DNA of 64,000 nucleotides, from contig CAWBFQ010000003.1 of assembly GCA_963788145.1 (NCBI GenBank), positions 1 to 64,000 on the forward strand. Reading direction: 5' to 3'. The first letter of the stretch is position 1. Every line of letters begins with the position of its first letter. Source of the DNA: UTCFX2 sp963788145 (lineage in GTDB: Bacteria; Chloroflexota; Anaerolineae; Anaerolineales; UBA4823). The notes beneath the pieces were generated by a model. The model worked only from the letters and a program-made list of their open reading frames with translations, was not told where the DNA came from and did no database searches. The position numbers and the translations under genes were made by a program. Positions 37,634 to 46,927 of the stretch are shown in pieces.

Positions 37634-38491
37634 CTACGGCTCGTCGAGCTCGTCCGTCTCCTCCTCGAAGGCCTCGTCGGGGGTGACCTCGGCGGGGATC
37701 ACGCGATCGAGATCCTCGATCTCCTCGTCCTCGATGTCGTCCTCGAGATCGTCCTCCAGGTCCTCGTCCTCGCGCAGGAGGGTGCCCTTCGTGTAGGGTC
37801 GGAGGTCGCCGGACCGGGCGGCCGTCGGGAAGCTCACCTTGCCGTAGTTGCGCGGATCCTGGTAGATCTCGCGGATGATGATCCGGACGTCCTGCGCCCC
37901 GAGCGAGGTCACGCCGGCCGCGTACTTGTTGCCGTTGGCCACGAGCTTCAGGAGGCGCGCGGCGACCCTGGGCTCCACCACGCCGACCCGGATCCCGTTC
38001 GAGAACGCGATGAGGTGCTTGCCCTCGGCCACGAGCTCGACGGCGTCGCCGGGGTTCACCTGGGCCAGGACCTTCGGGCGGGCGAGCTCCATGAGGTGCG
38101 CGAAGCCGGTCTTGCCGGTCTCTTCGACGAAGATGGAGACAGGCGCCTTGCTCGTCGGATCCGCCGCCACCGTGTGATCGCCGGCCTCGACCATGAGCAG
38201 CTTGAGGCGGTCGATGTTGCGCTCGGCGATGCGGCTGGTCGGATCGAGCGCGAGCGCCTTCTGGTAGTGCTCGCGGGCGCCGGCAAGGTCGCCCAGCTCC
38301 CAGAGCGCCTTGGCGAGCCGGTTCTCGGCCTCGGCCTCCGGGCCGTGCTCGATGAGCTTGCGGTTGATCTCGGCCGCCTCCGCCCAGTCGGCGGCGGTCG
38401 CGGCAGCGATCGCCTGCTCGGTCAGCGTCCGCTTGATCCGGGAGAGGCTGGGGGCGCTCGGCGCCGTCTGCTCGAGCTCGGGGAAGGTCAC
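37634..38491 (-). CDS. Tetratricopeptide-repeat protein with acidic tail
   Basis: A protein of about 285 residues. Residues 20-90 contain TPR helices (ADWAEAAEINRKLIEHGPEA, AENRLAKALWELGDLAGARE, HYQKALALDPTSRIAERNID). The middle is a mixed alpha/beta region (VEETGKTGFAHLMELARPKVL, IAFSNGIRVGVVEPRV). The last 40 residues are almost entirely Asp and Glu. The GTG at 38491 is the first start that precedes conserved sequence. The role is unknown; the acidic tail suggests binding to basic partners. Confidence 0.6.
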   Translation of the reverse strand: MTFPELEQTAPSAPSLSRIKRTLTEQAIAAATAADWAEAAEINRKLIEHGPEAEAENRLAKALWELGDLAGAREHYQKALALDPTSRIAERNIDRLKLLMVEAGDHTVAADPTSKAPVSIFVEETGKTGFAHLMELARPKVLAQVNPGDAVELVAEGKHLIAFSNGIRVGVVEPRVAARLLKLVANGNKYAAGVTSLGAQDVRIIIREIYQDPRNYGKVSFPTAARSGDLRPYTKGTLLREDEDLEDDLEDDIEDEEIEDLDRVIPAEVTPDEAFEEETDELDEP

Positions 38492-38625
38492 GGGAGGACG
38501 AGTCCTTTCGGGTCGGCGCGGGGCGCGCCGGATCAGTCTGCGGACGAGGTGCGCGACTGCCGTTTGTACACCCCGAGGCGCGCCGCCGTCAAACGCCCAC
38601 GACGCGGTCGCCAGCGCGCGCCCCG

Positions 38626-39456
38626 TCAGCCCTGCGCCAGCAGGTTCCAGAGCACGACGACCAGCCCCAGCGCCACGAGCAGGAGGACCTCCCAGATCCA
38701 GCGCGGGTCGCGCCTCGTGCCGCGCGGTACGCCGCGGTAGGCACTCCACAGGTAGAACACGAGTGTCAGGAGCGCGGGACCCACCAGCCGCGGCAGGGCC
38801 ATGGCGCGCAGGGCCGCGGCCGCGATGGCGATCACCGCCGCGTACGACAGGGCGACCCCGAGCGCGCCGCGGAGCGTGGGACCCTGGAGAGCGGCCAGTC
38901 GGTAGCCCAGGATCCCCGCCACCAGGCCGTCGAGCGCGGCGAGCAGGGCCAGGCCCTCGAGCGGGAGGCCGGTCTCAGGCGCCTCCACGCCGGTGGGCAG
39001 CGGCTCCACGAGGGCGCCTGGGATGGCGGCGGCGATCCCGGTGAAGGCCACGAAGGCGACGAGCAAGACGAGGCCGAGCAGGGCCGTCCGGTCCGCCGCG
39101 GTCGGCCCGCTGGGGCGGGCGAGGATCCGCCGCTCGATCGCGATCGACGAGGCGACGAGAGATCCCACGGCGACGAGGGCGGGCACGAGCAGGAGCCCCA
39201 CGGGGACGACGTGGATGCCGACGACCGATGCGATCCCCGTCGCCGCCGGGACGAGCAGCGCCTCCACCGGGACGCCGAGGTCGGCGACGCCCGGCGGTGG
39301 GTCGGCATTGCCCAGGATCTCGAGGGCGGCGAGTCCCAGCGCCAGGCCTGCCACGAACGCGGCGACCCAGAGCGCAGGGCCCTCCGCAAGACGGCCGATG
39401 GCGGCGAGGGTGACTCCGACGATGATGAGCTCCCAGGCGGGGTCGCCGGTCGACAT
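38626..39456 (-). CDS. Polytopic membrane protein, unknown function
   Basis: A 276-residue, very hydrophobic protein with about eight membrane helices (for example ELIIVGVTLAAIGRLAEGPA and VGPALLTLVFYLWSAYRG), a basic loop (RGVPRGTRRDPRW) and a final helix. No family motif is recognised. The start at 39456 gives an N-terminus that enters directly into the first helix. It is on the same strand as polX, whose 3' end lies 233 bp upstream; that gap shows no gene. Confidence 0.6.
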   Translation of the reverse strand: MSTGDPAWELIIVGVTLAAIGRLAEGPALWVAAFVAGLALGLAALEILGNADPPPGVADLGVPVEALLVPAATGIASVVGIHVVPVGLLLVPALVAVGSLVASSIAIERRILARPSGPTAADRTALLGLVLLVAFVAFTGIAAAIPGALVEPLPTGVEAPETGLPLEGLALLAALDGLVAGILGYRLAALQGPTLRGALGVALSYAAVIAIAAAALRAMALPRLVGPALLTLVFYLWSAYRGVPRGTRRDPRWIWEVLLLVALGLVVVLWNLLAQG

Positions 39457-39689
39457 GCGCGTCGACCCGAACCGGCCAAGGCTCCCGGCACGGCCGGTCG
39501 CTCGCCCGTCGGAGCCCGCGCCCGCCGTGGGCGACCCCAGGGGCCGGCCGGGCGCCCCGTGGAGCGCCGGCCCGGGAACCGGCGTTCGGCCCGTGCGCCG
39601 GGGGACCGGGGGCAGCGGGTGCCCGGGTGCCCCGGCCGCGAGCGGGGGCGGGGCACGGTGGAGCGGATTGCGCAGGCGCGGCACGCGGC

Positions 39690-41600
39690 TCACGTCGCGC
39701 CCCGGTCGGCCGCCGCCGCGATCCGCGCCGGCTTGGCGGCGACCCAGGCGAGGAGATCCTCCCGGGACCACGTGTTCGCAACGACCGACGGCTCCACCCA
39801 GGCCCGCCGTGCCTGCGCAACCCCCCAGCCGATCCCGGCCAGCTCCTCGGTCCGGTGCGCGTCCGAGTCGATCGTGAGCAGGCAGCCGGCGGCCACCGCC
39901 AGTCGCGCGCGTTCCGGGGCCAGGTCGAGCCGATGGTCCGAGCCGTCGATCTCGAGGAGCGTCCCCGTGGCCGCAGCCGCCGCGAAGACCTCGCCCCACG
40001 CGAGGTCGAGGTCGTCGCGCGACCGCTCCCCGAGCATGCGACCCGCCGGGTGCGCGATGACGTCCACGTGAGGGCTCGCAATGGCGCCGAGCACCCGCTG
40101 CGTCAGCTGGGCGCGCGGCTGGCGCCGCCCCTGGTGGAGCGCGGCCACGACGAGGTCGAACGAGGCGAGGAGGTCGTCGTCGAAGTCGAGCGAACCGTCG
40201 CCGCGGATCTCCAGCTCGCAGCCGTGCAGGAGCCGGAAGCCGCCCGGCGGCGTCGACGACGGGGCGGTCCCGGCTTCCTCCTCGCGAGCGAAGCGCGCAT
40301 TGAGCTCGGCGATGATGCCACGCTGGGCCGCGACCCGCTCCGGCGTGAGTCCCCGCGCGATGGCGAGGCCGTGCGTATGATCCGTAAGCACCAGATAACT
40401 GTAACCTCGCGCGCGCGCAGCCTCGGCCATCTGCTCGACGGTGTGGATCCCGTCGGACCAGTCGGAGTGGGCGTGGCAGTCGCCGCGCAGGTCGGCCAGC
40501 TCCACCAGCCGCGGCAGGCCGTCGGCGAGAGCCGCCTCGACCTCCCCGGCGTCCTCGCGCAGCTCCGGCGGGATCTCGGCCAGCCCCAGGAACGCGTAGA
40601 CCTCGGCCTCGCTGGCGAACGTCCGCAGCTCCGCGTCCGGACCGGACGCGATCTCGCCTTCGTCGCCCAGCCGCGCGAAGCCCTTCTCGGACAGGCTCCA
40701 GCCCCGGTCACGGGCGATCCCCCGCAACCGGACGTTGTGCTCCTTGCTGCCCGTGAAGTGCACGAGGTAGGTCCCGCACGCCCCGGGCGGCATCGTCATC
40801 AGGTCCACCTGGGGACCGCCGGCCAGCCGGACGGCGGCCTTGTGCGGGCCGGCGTTCACGACCGACTCGACCGCCGGCAGCGTCGTGAAGCGCTCGATGA
40901 CTGCCTGCGGGTCACCCGTCTCGACGAGGAGGTCAAGGTCGCCGATCGTCTCGCGCCGGCGCCGGAAGGAGCCCGCCGGCTCCACGCGCAGCACCCCCGG
41001 GACGTCGACGAGCAGCGTCGCCACGCCTTCGACGATCCGCTCCGCGGTCCCCAGCGTCATCCGCGTCGACCGGCGATCGACCGCATCGACTCCTGCCGCA
41101 AGTGCCGCGAGCCCCTTCTCGGAGAGCCCTGGCACCCCCCGGATCGTGCCTGCCCGGAGACCCGTTCGCAGGTCGTCGAGCGATTCGATGCCCAGGCGCT
41201 CCCAGAGCAGGCGCACGGTCTTGGGCCCGACGCCCGGGACCGCCAAGAGCTCCACGAGGGTGGGCGGCACCTCGCCATGGAGCCGGTCGAGGAAGCGGAG
41301 GTGTCCGGTGGACGCGAGCTCCGCGATCTTGTCGGAGATCGCCGAGCCGACGCCGGGGATCGCGGGCGGGTGGCCCTCGCGGTAGGCGCGGGCGATCTCG
41401 TGCGGGCTGTGGGCGATCGCGTCGGCGGCCCGGTGATAGGCGACCGTCTTGAAGACCAGCTCGCCCTTGATCTCGAGGAGGCTGCCGATCTCGTGGAAGA
41501 TCGCTGCCAGCTGGGTGTTGGCGAGGAGCGGAACGGGATCGGCGGGAGCCGACACGGTGTTGGCGAGGAGCGGGGCGGCTCCCGGGGGCTGCTCGGCCAT
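39690..41600 (-). CDS. polX: DNA polymerase X family protein (PolX)
   Basis: A 636-residue bacterial PolX. The N-terminal helix-hairpin-helix region (LEIKGELVFKTVAYHRAADA, GVGSAISDKIAEL, AVPGVGPKTVRLLWE) binds DNA. The nucleotidyltransferase core carries the metal ligands in GSFRRRRETIGDLDLLVE. The C-terminal half is a PHP phosphoesterase domain (GDCHAHSDWSDGIHTVEQM, LVLTDHTHG, LEIDGSDHRLD, TIDSDAHRTEE) that supplies 3'-5' exonuclease and AP-endonuclease activity. The protein fills short gaps in base-excision repair. The frame is intact and the length is normal for the family (about 570-640). Confidence 0.94.
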   Translation of the reverse strand: MAEQPPGAAPLLANTVSAPADPVPLLANTQLAAIFHEIGSLLEIKGELVFKTVAYHRAADAIAHSPHEIARAYREGHPPAIPGVGSAISDKIAELASTGHLRFLDRLHGEVPPTLVELLAVPGVGPKTVRLLWERLGIESLDDLRTGLRAGTIRGVPGLSEKGLAALAAGVDAVDRRSTRMTLGTAERIVEGVATLLVDVPGVLRVEPAGSFRRRRETIGDLDLLVETGDPQAVIERFTTLPAVESVVNAGPHKAAVRLAGGPQVDLMTMPPGACGTYLVHFTGSKEHNVRLRGIARDRGWSLSEKGFARLGDEGEIASGPDAELRTFASEAEVYAFLGLAEIPPELREDAGEVEAALADGLPRLVELADLRGDCHAHSDWSDGIHTVEQMAEAARARGYSYLVLTDHTHGLAIARGLTPERVAAQRGIIAELNARFAREEEAGTAPSSTPPGGFRLLHGCELEIRGDGSLDFDDDLLASFDLVVAALHQGRRQPRAQLTQRVLGAIASPHVDVIAHPAGRMLGERSRDDLDLAWGEVFAAAAATGTLLEIDGSDHRLDLAPERARLAVAAGCLLTIDSDAHRTEELAGIGWGVAQARRAWVEPSVVANTWSREDLLAWVAAKPARIAAAADRGAT

Positions 41601-41628
41601 CGGGCCGAGTATCGCACGCGGCGTCGGG

Positions 41629-42840
41629 TCAGCCGGCCTCGACCCTGTTGCGGCCGAAGCGCTTGGCCCGGTAGAGGGCACGATCAGCAGCCTCCACCAG
41701 CTCGGGAACGCGCTCGGCGCCCCCGTCACCAACCGCGGCGCCCACCGAGACCGTCACTCTGTCCACGCCCACCGAGTGCAGGTCGATCCGCTCGACTGCC
41801 TCCCGGATCCGCTCCCCCACCTCGAGGGTGACCGCGCGGCTCGGATTCCGCAGGAGGACGACGAACTCCTCGCCGCCGTAGCGCGCCGGCAGGTCCTCGT
41901 CCCGGACGGCCGCCCCGATCGTGCGCGCCACGGCGCGCAGCACGACGTCGCCCGTGGCGTGCCCATGGCGGTCATTGAGGAGCTTGAAACGGTCCACGTC
42001 GACCATGAGGATCCCCACGGCGTCGTCGGCCCGCCGGCCGCGGCCCAGCAGCTCCACGTACTCCTCGAAGTAGCGGCGGTTCGGCAGGCCGGTCAGGGCG
42101 TCGGTCGTGGCGGCCGCCTCCGCCGCACGGTGCGTCTCGGTTCTCGCGAGAGCCGCCGAGGCCTCCGTGGCAGCGGCGTCCAGGAGCCGGCGCGAGGCCT
42201 CCGACCACGGGCCGGCGCGACGCTGCGAGACCAGGATCGCGCCGAGCAGCTCCCCGTGGGCAGTGAGCGGCGCCCCGAGAACGTTGGTCAGCCCGAAGGC
42301 GCGCCGGACGCGACCGGCGATCCGCTCCAAGGGGGCGCCGCCCGGGTCGTCGAGGTCCACCGCCGGCAGGACCGTCTCCGCCCTCGGCGCCCCCGGCCGA
42401 GTCGGGATCAGCGTGGCGTCCAGGATCGGCGCGCCGGGCCGGCGACGCACCACGACCAGGTGATCGGCCTCGGTCCCCGGGCCCAGCTCGCCGAGGATCG
42501 CATCGACGATCGCGTCCGGCGAGACGGCCCGCGAGAAGCCCTGGAGGATCCGGGCGAAGTTCTCCACCTCCTCGTGTGTCCCCGCCTCGTGCTGCTCCAC
42601 GGAGCGGCGAGCCCACGCCGCGGCCCCCGCGACGGCCACCACTGCCAGAACGAGGGGGAGGCCCAGCGGGAGCGCCGGCAGGACGATCCAGGCGACGACG
42701 AGGACGACAAGGGCACCGATCGCCACGGCCAGACCGGCCCACGCGAGCCGGACGCGCGCCTCCAGCGGGTCGGGGGGCGGCGGTGGAGCCGGCGTCGGGT
42801 CGGCCGGGGGCGCGGCGGGCAGGGGGTCGTTCACGGTCAC
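41629..42840 (-). CDS. Membrane-anchored GAF-like and GGDEF diguanylate cyclase
   Basis: About 403 residues: a proline-rich head, two membrane helices (around 30-80), a GAF-like sensor (ILGELGPGTEADHLVVVRRR ... NVLGAPLTAHGELLGAILVS) and a C-terminal GGDEF domain. The active-site motif is RYGGEEFVVLL, preceded by DALTGLPNRRYFEEY and VDVDRFKLLNDRHGHATGD. All catalytic residues are present, so it should make cyclic di-GMP. The GTG start at 42840 is the last before recognisable sequence; the upstream frame is proline/arginine-rich and unlikely to be translated. It lies 28 bp from polX. Confidence 0.87.
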   Translation of the reverse strand: MTVNDPLPAAPPADPTPAPPPPPDPLEARVRLAWAGLAVAIGALVVLVVAWIVLPALPLGLPLVLAVVAVAGAAAWARRSVEQHEAGTHEEVENFARILQGFSRAVSPDAIVDAILGELGPGTEADHLVVVRRRPGAPILDATLIPTRPGAPRAETVLPAVDLDDPGGAPLERIAGRVRRAFGLTNVLGAPLTAHGELLGAILVSQRRAGPWSEASRRLLDAAATEASAALARTETHRAAEAAATTDALTGLPNRRYFEEYVELLGRGRRADDAVGILMVDVDRFKLLNDRHGHATGDVVLRAVARTIGAAVRDEDLPARYGGEEFVVLLRNPSRAVTLEVGERIREAVERIDLHSVGVDRVTVSVGAAVGDGGAERVPELVEAADRALYRAKRFGRNRVEAG

Positions 42841-43003
42841 CGCACAGGATGCGGTGCGCCGTCGGCGCGCGTCCACCCGGCGGCGCACCGACGCACCGCC
42901 GCCGCGGCCCGCCTGGCGGACACGGCGCGGGGCCGCCCTCGCCGGCCAGCGGATTCGGGTGGGGCCACCCTCGCCGGCCCGGCTCAGCGGCCGAGCTCGC
43001 GCC

Positions 43004-43106
43004 ATGCAAGGTTCGGGCCGCCACCACGCTGCGCTTGGTGCAGGATCAGGGCTCCGCTGGCCTCGTAAGCACCGAATGGTGCGTGGTCGGGCCTGATTCC
43101 TTGCAT
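43004..43106. repeat. Imperfect hairpin repeat, copy 1
   Basis: A 103-nt element begins ATGCAAGGTTCGGGCC and ends with its near inverse (GGGCCTGATTCCTTGCAT); an inner ACCACGC/GCGTGGT pair also matches. The first 48 nt are almost identical to copy 2 at 44268, in the same orientation. It lies beyond the 3' end of the XRE gene. Confidence 0.75.
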
Positions 43107-43171
43107 CAAGATCGCTGTCATCCGGACCACAGAGTCAACGGCTCGGGCACGCCTCGATGCCGATCGGGACG

Positions 43172-43984
43172 TCAGCGCCGCTCACGGCTGACGAACTCCG
43201 CGTAGTTGCCGTACGGCGGAACCACGCGCCGGGCGTCGATGGCGGTCGCCCTCAGCCACGCCCTTCGTCGGCTGGCCGGGTCGATCGCCGCAAGACCGAA
43301 GCCTGTGCCAAGGGGCGCCCGGGGGTCCTCGATCCACGCCTGCAGGCCAGCGGCCCGCAGGGGGAACGCCGCCTCCATGATTCCCCGGTTGTCGCGAAGA
43401 CGCGAGGCGACGTCGTCGGAATCGAGCACCGTCAGGATGGGGACGACGCGCGCCGGCCTCCAGCCGAGCGCTCGCGCGGGCTTCCATGCGTGGTTGGCAT
43501 ACCAGCGCATGGTGCGGATGATCGCCCCGGCATCATGAATCTCCGACTTGGTCTCATCACAGAGCAGGGCCCGGTCAGCCGGCCGAAAGCCCATCACGTC
43601 GATGAAGCCGTGGATCCGCCCTTCTGTCACCTCGACCTCGACCGCGGTCTCCCAGCCGAGGGCAGCCAACCGTCCCGCAAGGTATCCGCAGAGTCGGGCA
43701 TGAGCCGCGTCGCGCTGCGAACGCTCCGCGAGCACGATGGGTCCCTCGAGCAGAAGACGGGCATCGATGCCCGTGGCTTCGAGGACGGTGCAGACAGCCC
43801 CGAACCCGACGTGTCTCGCCGATCCGCGTTCGATTCGCGTCATGGCCGAGGCCGACACGCCCGCGCGCCGGGCGAGCTCTGCCTTCGACAAGCCGAGCGC
43901 GGTTCGGGCACGGATCACCGCAGCGGCGACCGCGTCGGCGAGACGCCGCTCCAGGTCCCCTGTCGTGCCAACGTGACGGCCCAT
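43172..43984 (-). CDS. XRE-type HTH protein with PD-(D/E)XK-like C-terminal region
   Basis: About 270 residues. An XRE/Cro helix-turn-helix occupies residues 10-70 (RTALGLSKAELARRAGVSAS then AMTRIERGSARHVGFGAVC). The C-terminal half carries GFIDVMGFRPADRALLCDET then KSEI, a spacing of Asp and Asp-x-x-Lys that recalls the PD-(D/E)XK nuclease core, preceded by EVEVTEGRIH. Nuclease activity is inference from this pattern. ATG 43984 is chosen; 44011 is an alternative. The gene is bracketed by two copies of a 100-nt hairpin repeat, and a perfect 14-bp inverted repeat lies about 200 bp upstream of its start. Confidence 0.7.
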   Translation of the reverse strand: MGRHVGTTGDLERRLADAVAAAVIRARTALGLSKAELARRAGVSASAMTRIERGSARHVGFGAVCTVLEATGIDARLLLEGPIVLAERSQRDAAHARLCGYLAGRLAALGWETAVEVEVTEGRIHGFIDVMGFRPADRALLCDETKSEIHDAGAIIRTMRWYANHAWKPARALGWRPARVVPILTVLDSDDVASRLRDNRGIMEAAFPLRAAGLQAWIEDPRAPLGTGFGLAAIDPASRRRAWLRATAIDARRVVPPYGNYAEFVSRERR

Positions 43985-44184
43985 CAGCGCAGCATGCCGC
44001 GGCCGACTCATCGCCCACTTGCATGGGACGATTCCGAACGGCTCTGGGAAGGGCTCCGTCCCGGGGCGGTCCCTTCGTGAGCGCACGGCGGGGCACCGGC
44101 CGTTCTGCAGCTGCCGGCGCGGTCTGTGCCCTGCCCCCCGAGGCGAAGGTTGCCCCGGGCGGGCTGTGGTCAAGTCCCAGGACG

Positions 44185-44240
44185 TGGTGTAACAGCGCGT
44201 CGTCCTCGCGCCTCGTCTGTCAGCTGGCGCTGTTACACCA
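44185..44240. repeat. Perfect 14-bp inverted repeat upstream of the XRE gene
   Basis: TGGTGTAACAGCGC (44185-44198) is perfectly inverted at 44227-44240 with 28 bases between. It directly precedes hairpin repeat copy 2 and could be an operator, a cruciform or the end of a small mobile cassette. Confidence 0.6.
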
Positions 44241-44267
44241 ACTCTGGGGGCACGACCCGGGCTGTCC

Positions 44268-44369
44268 ATGCAAGGTTCGGGCCGTCACCACGCTGCGCTT
44301 GATGCAGGATCCGGTTCCGAGGGCCTGCTGCGCGCCGAACGCAGCGTGGTCGAGCCGAAATCCTTGCGT
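44268..44369. repeat. Imperfect hairpin repeat, copy 2
   Basis: A 102-nt element begins ATGCAAGGTTCGGGCC and ends GCCGAAATCCTTGCGT, with inner CCACGCTGCG/CGCAGCGTGG arms. Its 5' half matches copy 1 at 43004 with only a few substitutions; the 3' half has diverged with compensating pairs kept, which argues for selected structure. Confidence 0.75.
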
Positions 44370-44415
44370 GGAGCTGACGCGCCGCCGCCGCGGCCCGCCT
44401 GGGCCTGCCGAGCGC

Positions 44416-46548
44416 CTACCCCGCGCGGCGGGCCGGTGGGACGAGGCGGCGCTGGACGCGGCCCTGGACGCCACGCCCGCCAGACCCCTTGACGCGGTAG
44501 AGGGCGGCGTCGGCGCCGGCGATGAGCGCCTGCGCGCTCCGCCCGTCGACCGGGAACGCGGCCACTCCGACGGACGCGCCCACCGGCACGGGGCCGCGGC
44601 CCTCGGCCTGGTACGGGTGGGCCTGCAGGGCGGCCACGATCCGCTCGCCGACCTCGCGGGCGCCGTCGGCCGGCGTGTCCGGCAGGATCACCGCGAACTC
44701 GTCGCCGCCGTAGCGCGCGGCCACGTCCGAGCCCCGGAGGGCGCCCCGGATCTGCTCGGCCGACCAGCGCAGGACCTCGTCGCCGAAGAGGTGGCCGAGC
44801 GTGTCGTTGACGAGCTTGAAGTCGTCGAGGTCGATCATCAGGAGCGCGAGCGGGGTACCCGACCGCTGGGCCCGCAGGATCTCCTCGCCCAGGCGTTCGT
44901 GCAGGTAGCGGTGATTGAAGAAGCCGGTCAACGGGTCGCGGTCGGCGAGCGCCCGGGTCGTCTCGTAGAGCTGGGCGTTGCCGAGGGCCATCGCCGCCTC
45001 GTTCGCCATCGCCCGGACCAGGTCCAGGCGGCGGTCCTCCAGGTGGAGGGACCCGACGAAGCAGAGCTCGACGAGCCCGACGGTCTCCCCCTTGGCCACG
45101 AGCGGGATCATCACCAGTGACCGCTGGCCATCGCGGCGCAGGAGCGCGGCCTCGGCCGCGTCGGCGGCAGGGTCGAGGGCGTCGATCGTCGCGATCGCCT
45201 GCGTCTCGAGGACCCTGCGCGTCTCGGGATACCCGGCGAGGTCGAAGGATGGCTCGTGCTCGTCGATCCGGTGCGCCGGCCAGTACCCGCGCGTCAGCAG
45301 GCGATCGCCCGGCCGGTCCCAGGAGGAGACCCCGCACTCGTCGGCCTCGAACGCGTGTGCGACGTGCTGGGCGATCAGGTCCGCCACCTGCCGGGGGTCC
45401 AGGCTGCGCGAGAGGGCGCTGCTCATGTCCGCGATCCGGCGCAGGTCCTCGGCGAGGTCGGCCGAGGCGCTGATCGCCCGCGCAGATTCGATCGCCGTGG
45501 CGGCCTGGTCGGCCAGGATCGAGAGGATGCGCACGTCTGCCAGGTCGAACTGGTGGAGGCCCAGCTTGGACAGCGTGATCACGCCGGTGACCCGCTCGTC
45601 GTAGCGCATCGGGACCACGAGCATCGACTCCTCGGAGTCGTCGGTGCCCGGGATCGTGACCCCGCGCGGGTCCGCGTTGGCGTCGGGTACCAGGAGCGGC
45701 CGCCCGTTGGCGGCGACCCAGCCGGAGAAGCCCTCGCCCACCTTGAGACGGAGATCCTCGAGGCCGATCGTCTCGTAGCCGTTGTCGCCGGCGGCCACGA
45801 TCGGGACGAGATCGTCGGGTTCCTGGACCAGGTAGACCCGGCAGGCGTGGTAGTCCACGATCGCCCGGACCTCGTCCACCACCGTCGCGGCGACGTCTCC
45901 CACGGAGGCGCGGCCGGCCATCCGGGCGGCGGCGCGCTGGGCCACCTCGAGCTGGGCGACCCAGCGCTCGGTCGATTCGCGGGCCTCGTCGACCTGCGCG
46001 CCCATCTCGCCGAGGTCGGCGGCCACGCGATCGATCTCGGCGCGTCCGTGGCTGAGGCGCACGACGACGAGGCGAAGGGCAAGGCTGACGACGGCGAAGG
46101 CGAGGAGCTCGACGACCTCGAGCACGCCGAGCACGTGGGCGCCGACGACGGTGTGGGACACCAGGACGGTGGCTCCGGTCACCAGCGCGACGGCGAGTCC
46201 CTGGAGGGCCGGCATCGTGAGAGCGGCCAGGACGAGAGGCACGATGGCGAACGAGACGGCGACGTCGAGCTCGACGAACGCGGCGGCTGCGACGACGTAG
46301 GCGACCATGACGGCGACCGCGAGGTGCGGCCCACGGGGCCCCAGCAGGCCGCCGTCCAGCTCCCCGGTGATCGCCTCGCGCAGCAGCGCCCCAACCCGCA
46401 CGGGCGGGGCCGGGCGCGGGGGCTCCACGACGTGCCGTGGCAACGGGGCCGGGCGCGGCGGCAGGGCGGGGCCGACGGGCGCGGCAGGGCCGGTCGTGTC
46501 TGTCCGCACAGGCGGCCCTGGGCGCGTCGAGTCCGTGGCTTCGGCCAT
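44416..46548 (-). CDS. Membrane diguanylate cyclase with two GAF domains
   Basis: A 710-residue sensor: proline-rich cytoplasmic head, about four or five membrane helices (residues 65-160), a short coiled coil, GAF 1 (about 200-345, DYHACRVYLVQEPDDLVPIV and VGEGFSGWVAANG), GAF 2 (about 375-530) and GGDEF. The catalytic motif is ARYGGDEFAVILP and the metal-binding aspartate is in LLMIDLDDFKLVNDTLGH, so it should synthesise cyclic di-GMP. It starts at ATG 46548; the frame upstream is open but without conserved sequence. Its 3' end adjoins hairpin repeat copy 2. It is the second cyclase within 5 kb. Confidence 0.9.
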   Translation of the reverse strand: MAEATDSTRPGPPVRTDTTGPAAPVGPALPPRPAPLPRHVVEPPRPAPPVRVGALLREAITGELDGGLLGPRGPHLAVAVMVAYVVAAAAFVELDVAVSFAIVPLVLAALTMPALQGLAVALVTGATVLVSHTVVGAHVLGVLEVVELLAFAVVSLALRLVVVRLSHGRAEIDRVAADLGEMGAQVDEARESTERWVAQLEVAQRAAARMAGRASVGDVAATVVDEVRAIVDYHACRVYLVQEPDDLVPIVAAGDNGYETIGLEDLRLKVGEGFSGWVAANGRPLLVPDANADPRGVTIPGTDDSEESMLVVPMRYDERVTGVITLSKLGLHQFDLADVRILSILADQAATAIESARAISASADLAEDLRRIADMSSALSRSLDPRQVADLIAQHVAHAFEADECGVSSWDRPGDRLLTRGYWPAHRIDEHEPSFDLAGYPETRRVLETQAIATIDALDPAADAAEAALLRRDGQRSLVMIPLVAKGETVGLVELCFVGSLHLEDRRLDLVRAMANEAAMALGNAQLYETTRALADRDPLTGFFNHRYLHERLGEEILRAQRSGTPLALLMIDLDDFKLVNDTLGHLFGDEVLRWSAEQIRGALRGSDVAARYGGDEFAVILPDTPADGAREVGERIVAALQAHPYQAEGRGPVPVGASVGVAAFPVDGRSAQALIAGADAALYRVKGSGGRGVQGRVQRRLVPPARRAG

Positions 46549-46927
46549 GGCCGGATCGTCCCATCGGCGGTGCGGCGCCGCGCCGGGGCGGAAGTACCGC
46601 GCGGGAGGGCTGTCGGTACCCCTCGCGAGCCGGCGCCTGGCCAAGTTCTTCCGCTGATGCGCGCCCCAGCGGCACTGCCGAAGAAGGGCGCGCCTCATGC
46701 CCTGTCCAGCCCCGGTCAGACCTGGCTCGAGGCCCTGATCCACGCACCATGCGTCCCCGAGCGTGCAGCGGTGGGAGTACGCGGGTCCCGAAGCGACCCT
46801 TGCCAGACGCCCCGGCAGCGTCCCCGATCCGGCCGGAGTCTCTGTAGTGCTGCCCAGCGTGACATTGGCGGAAGAGTGTGGGCGGCACGCGTCGGGGCGG
46901 AGGGCCCCGCCCGACCGACCTCAGCGC
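46549..46927. other. Gene-free stretch between cyclase and PIN toxin
   Basis: About 380 bp with no convincing gene on either strand; it likely holds the cyclase promoter on the minus strand and the toxin transcript 3' end. Confidence 0.4.
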
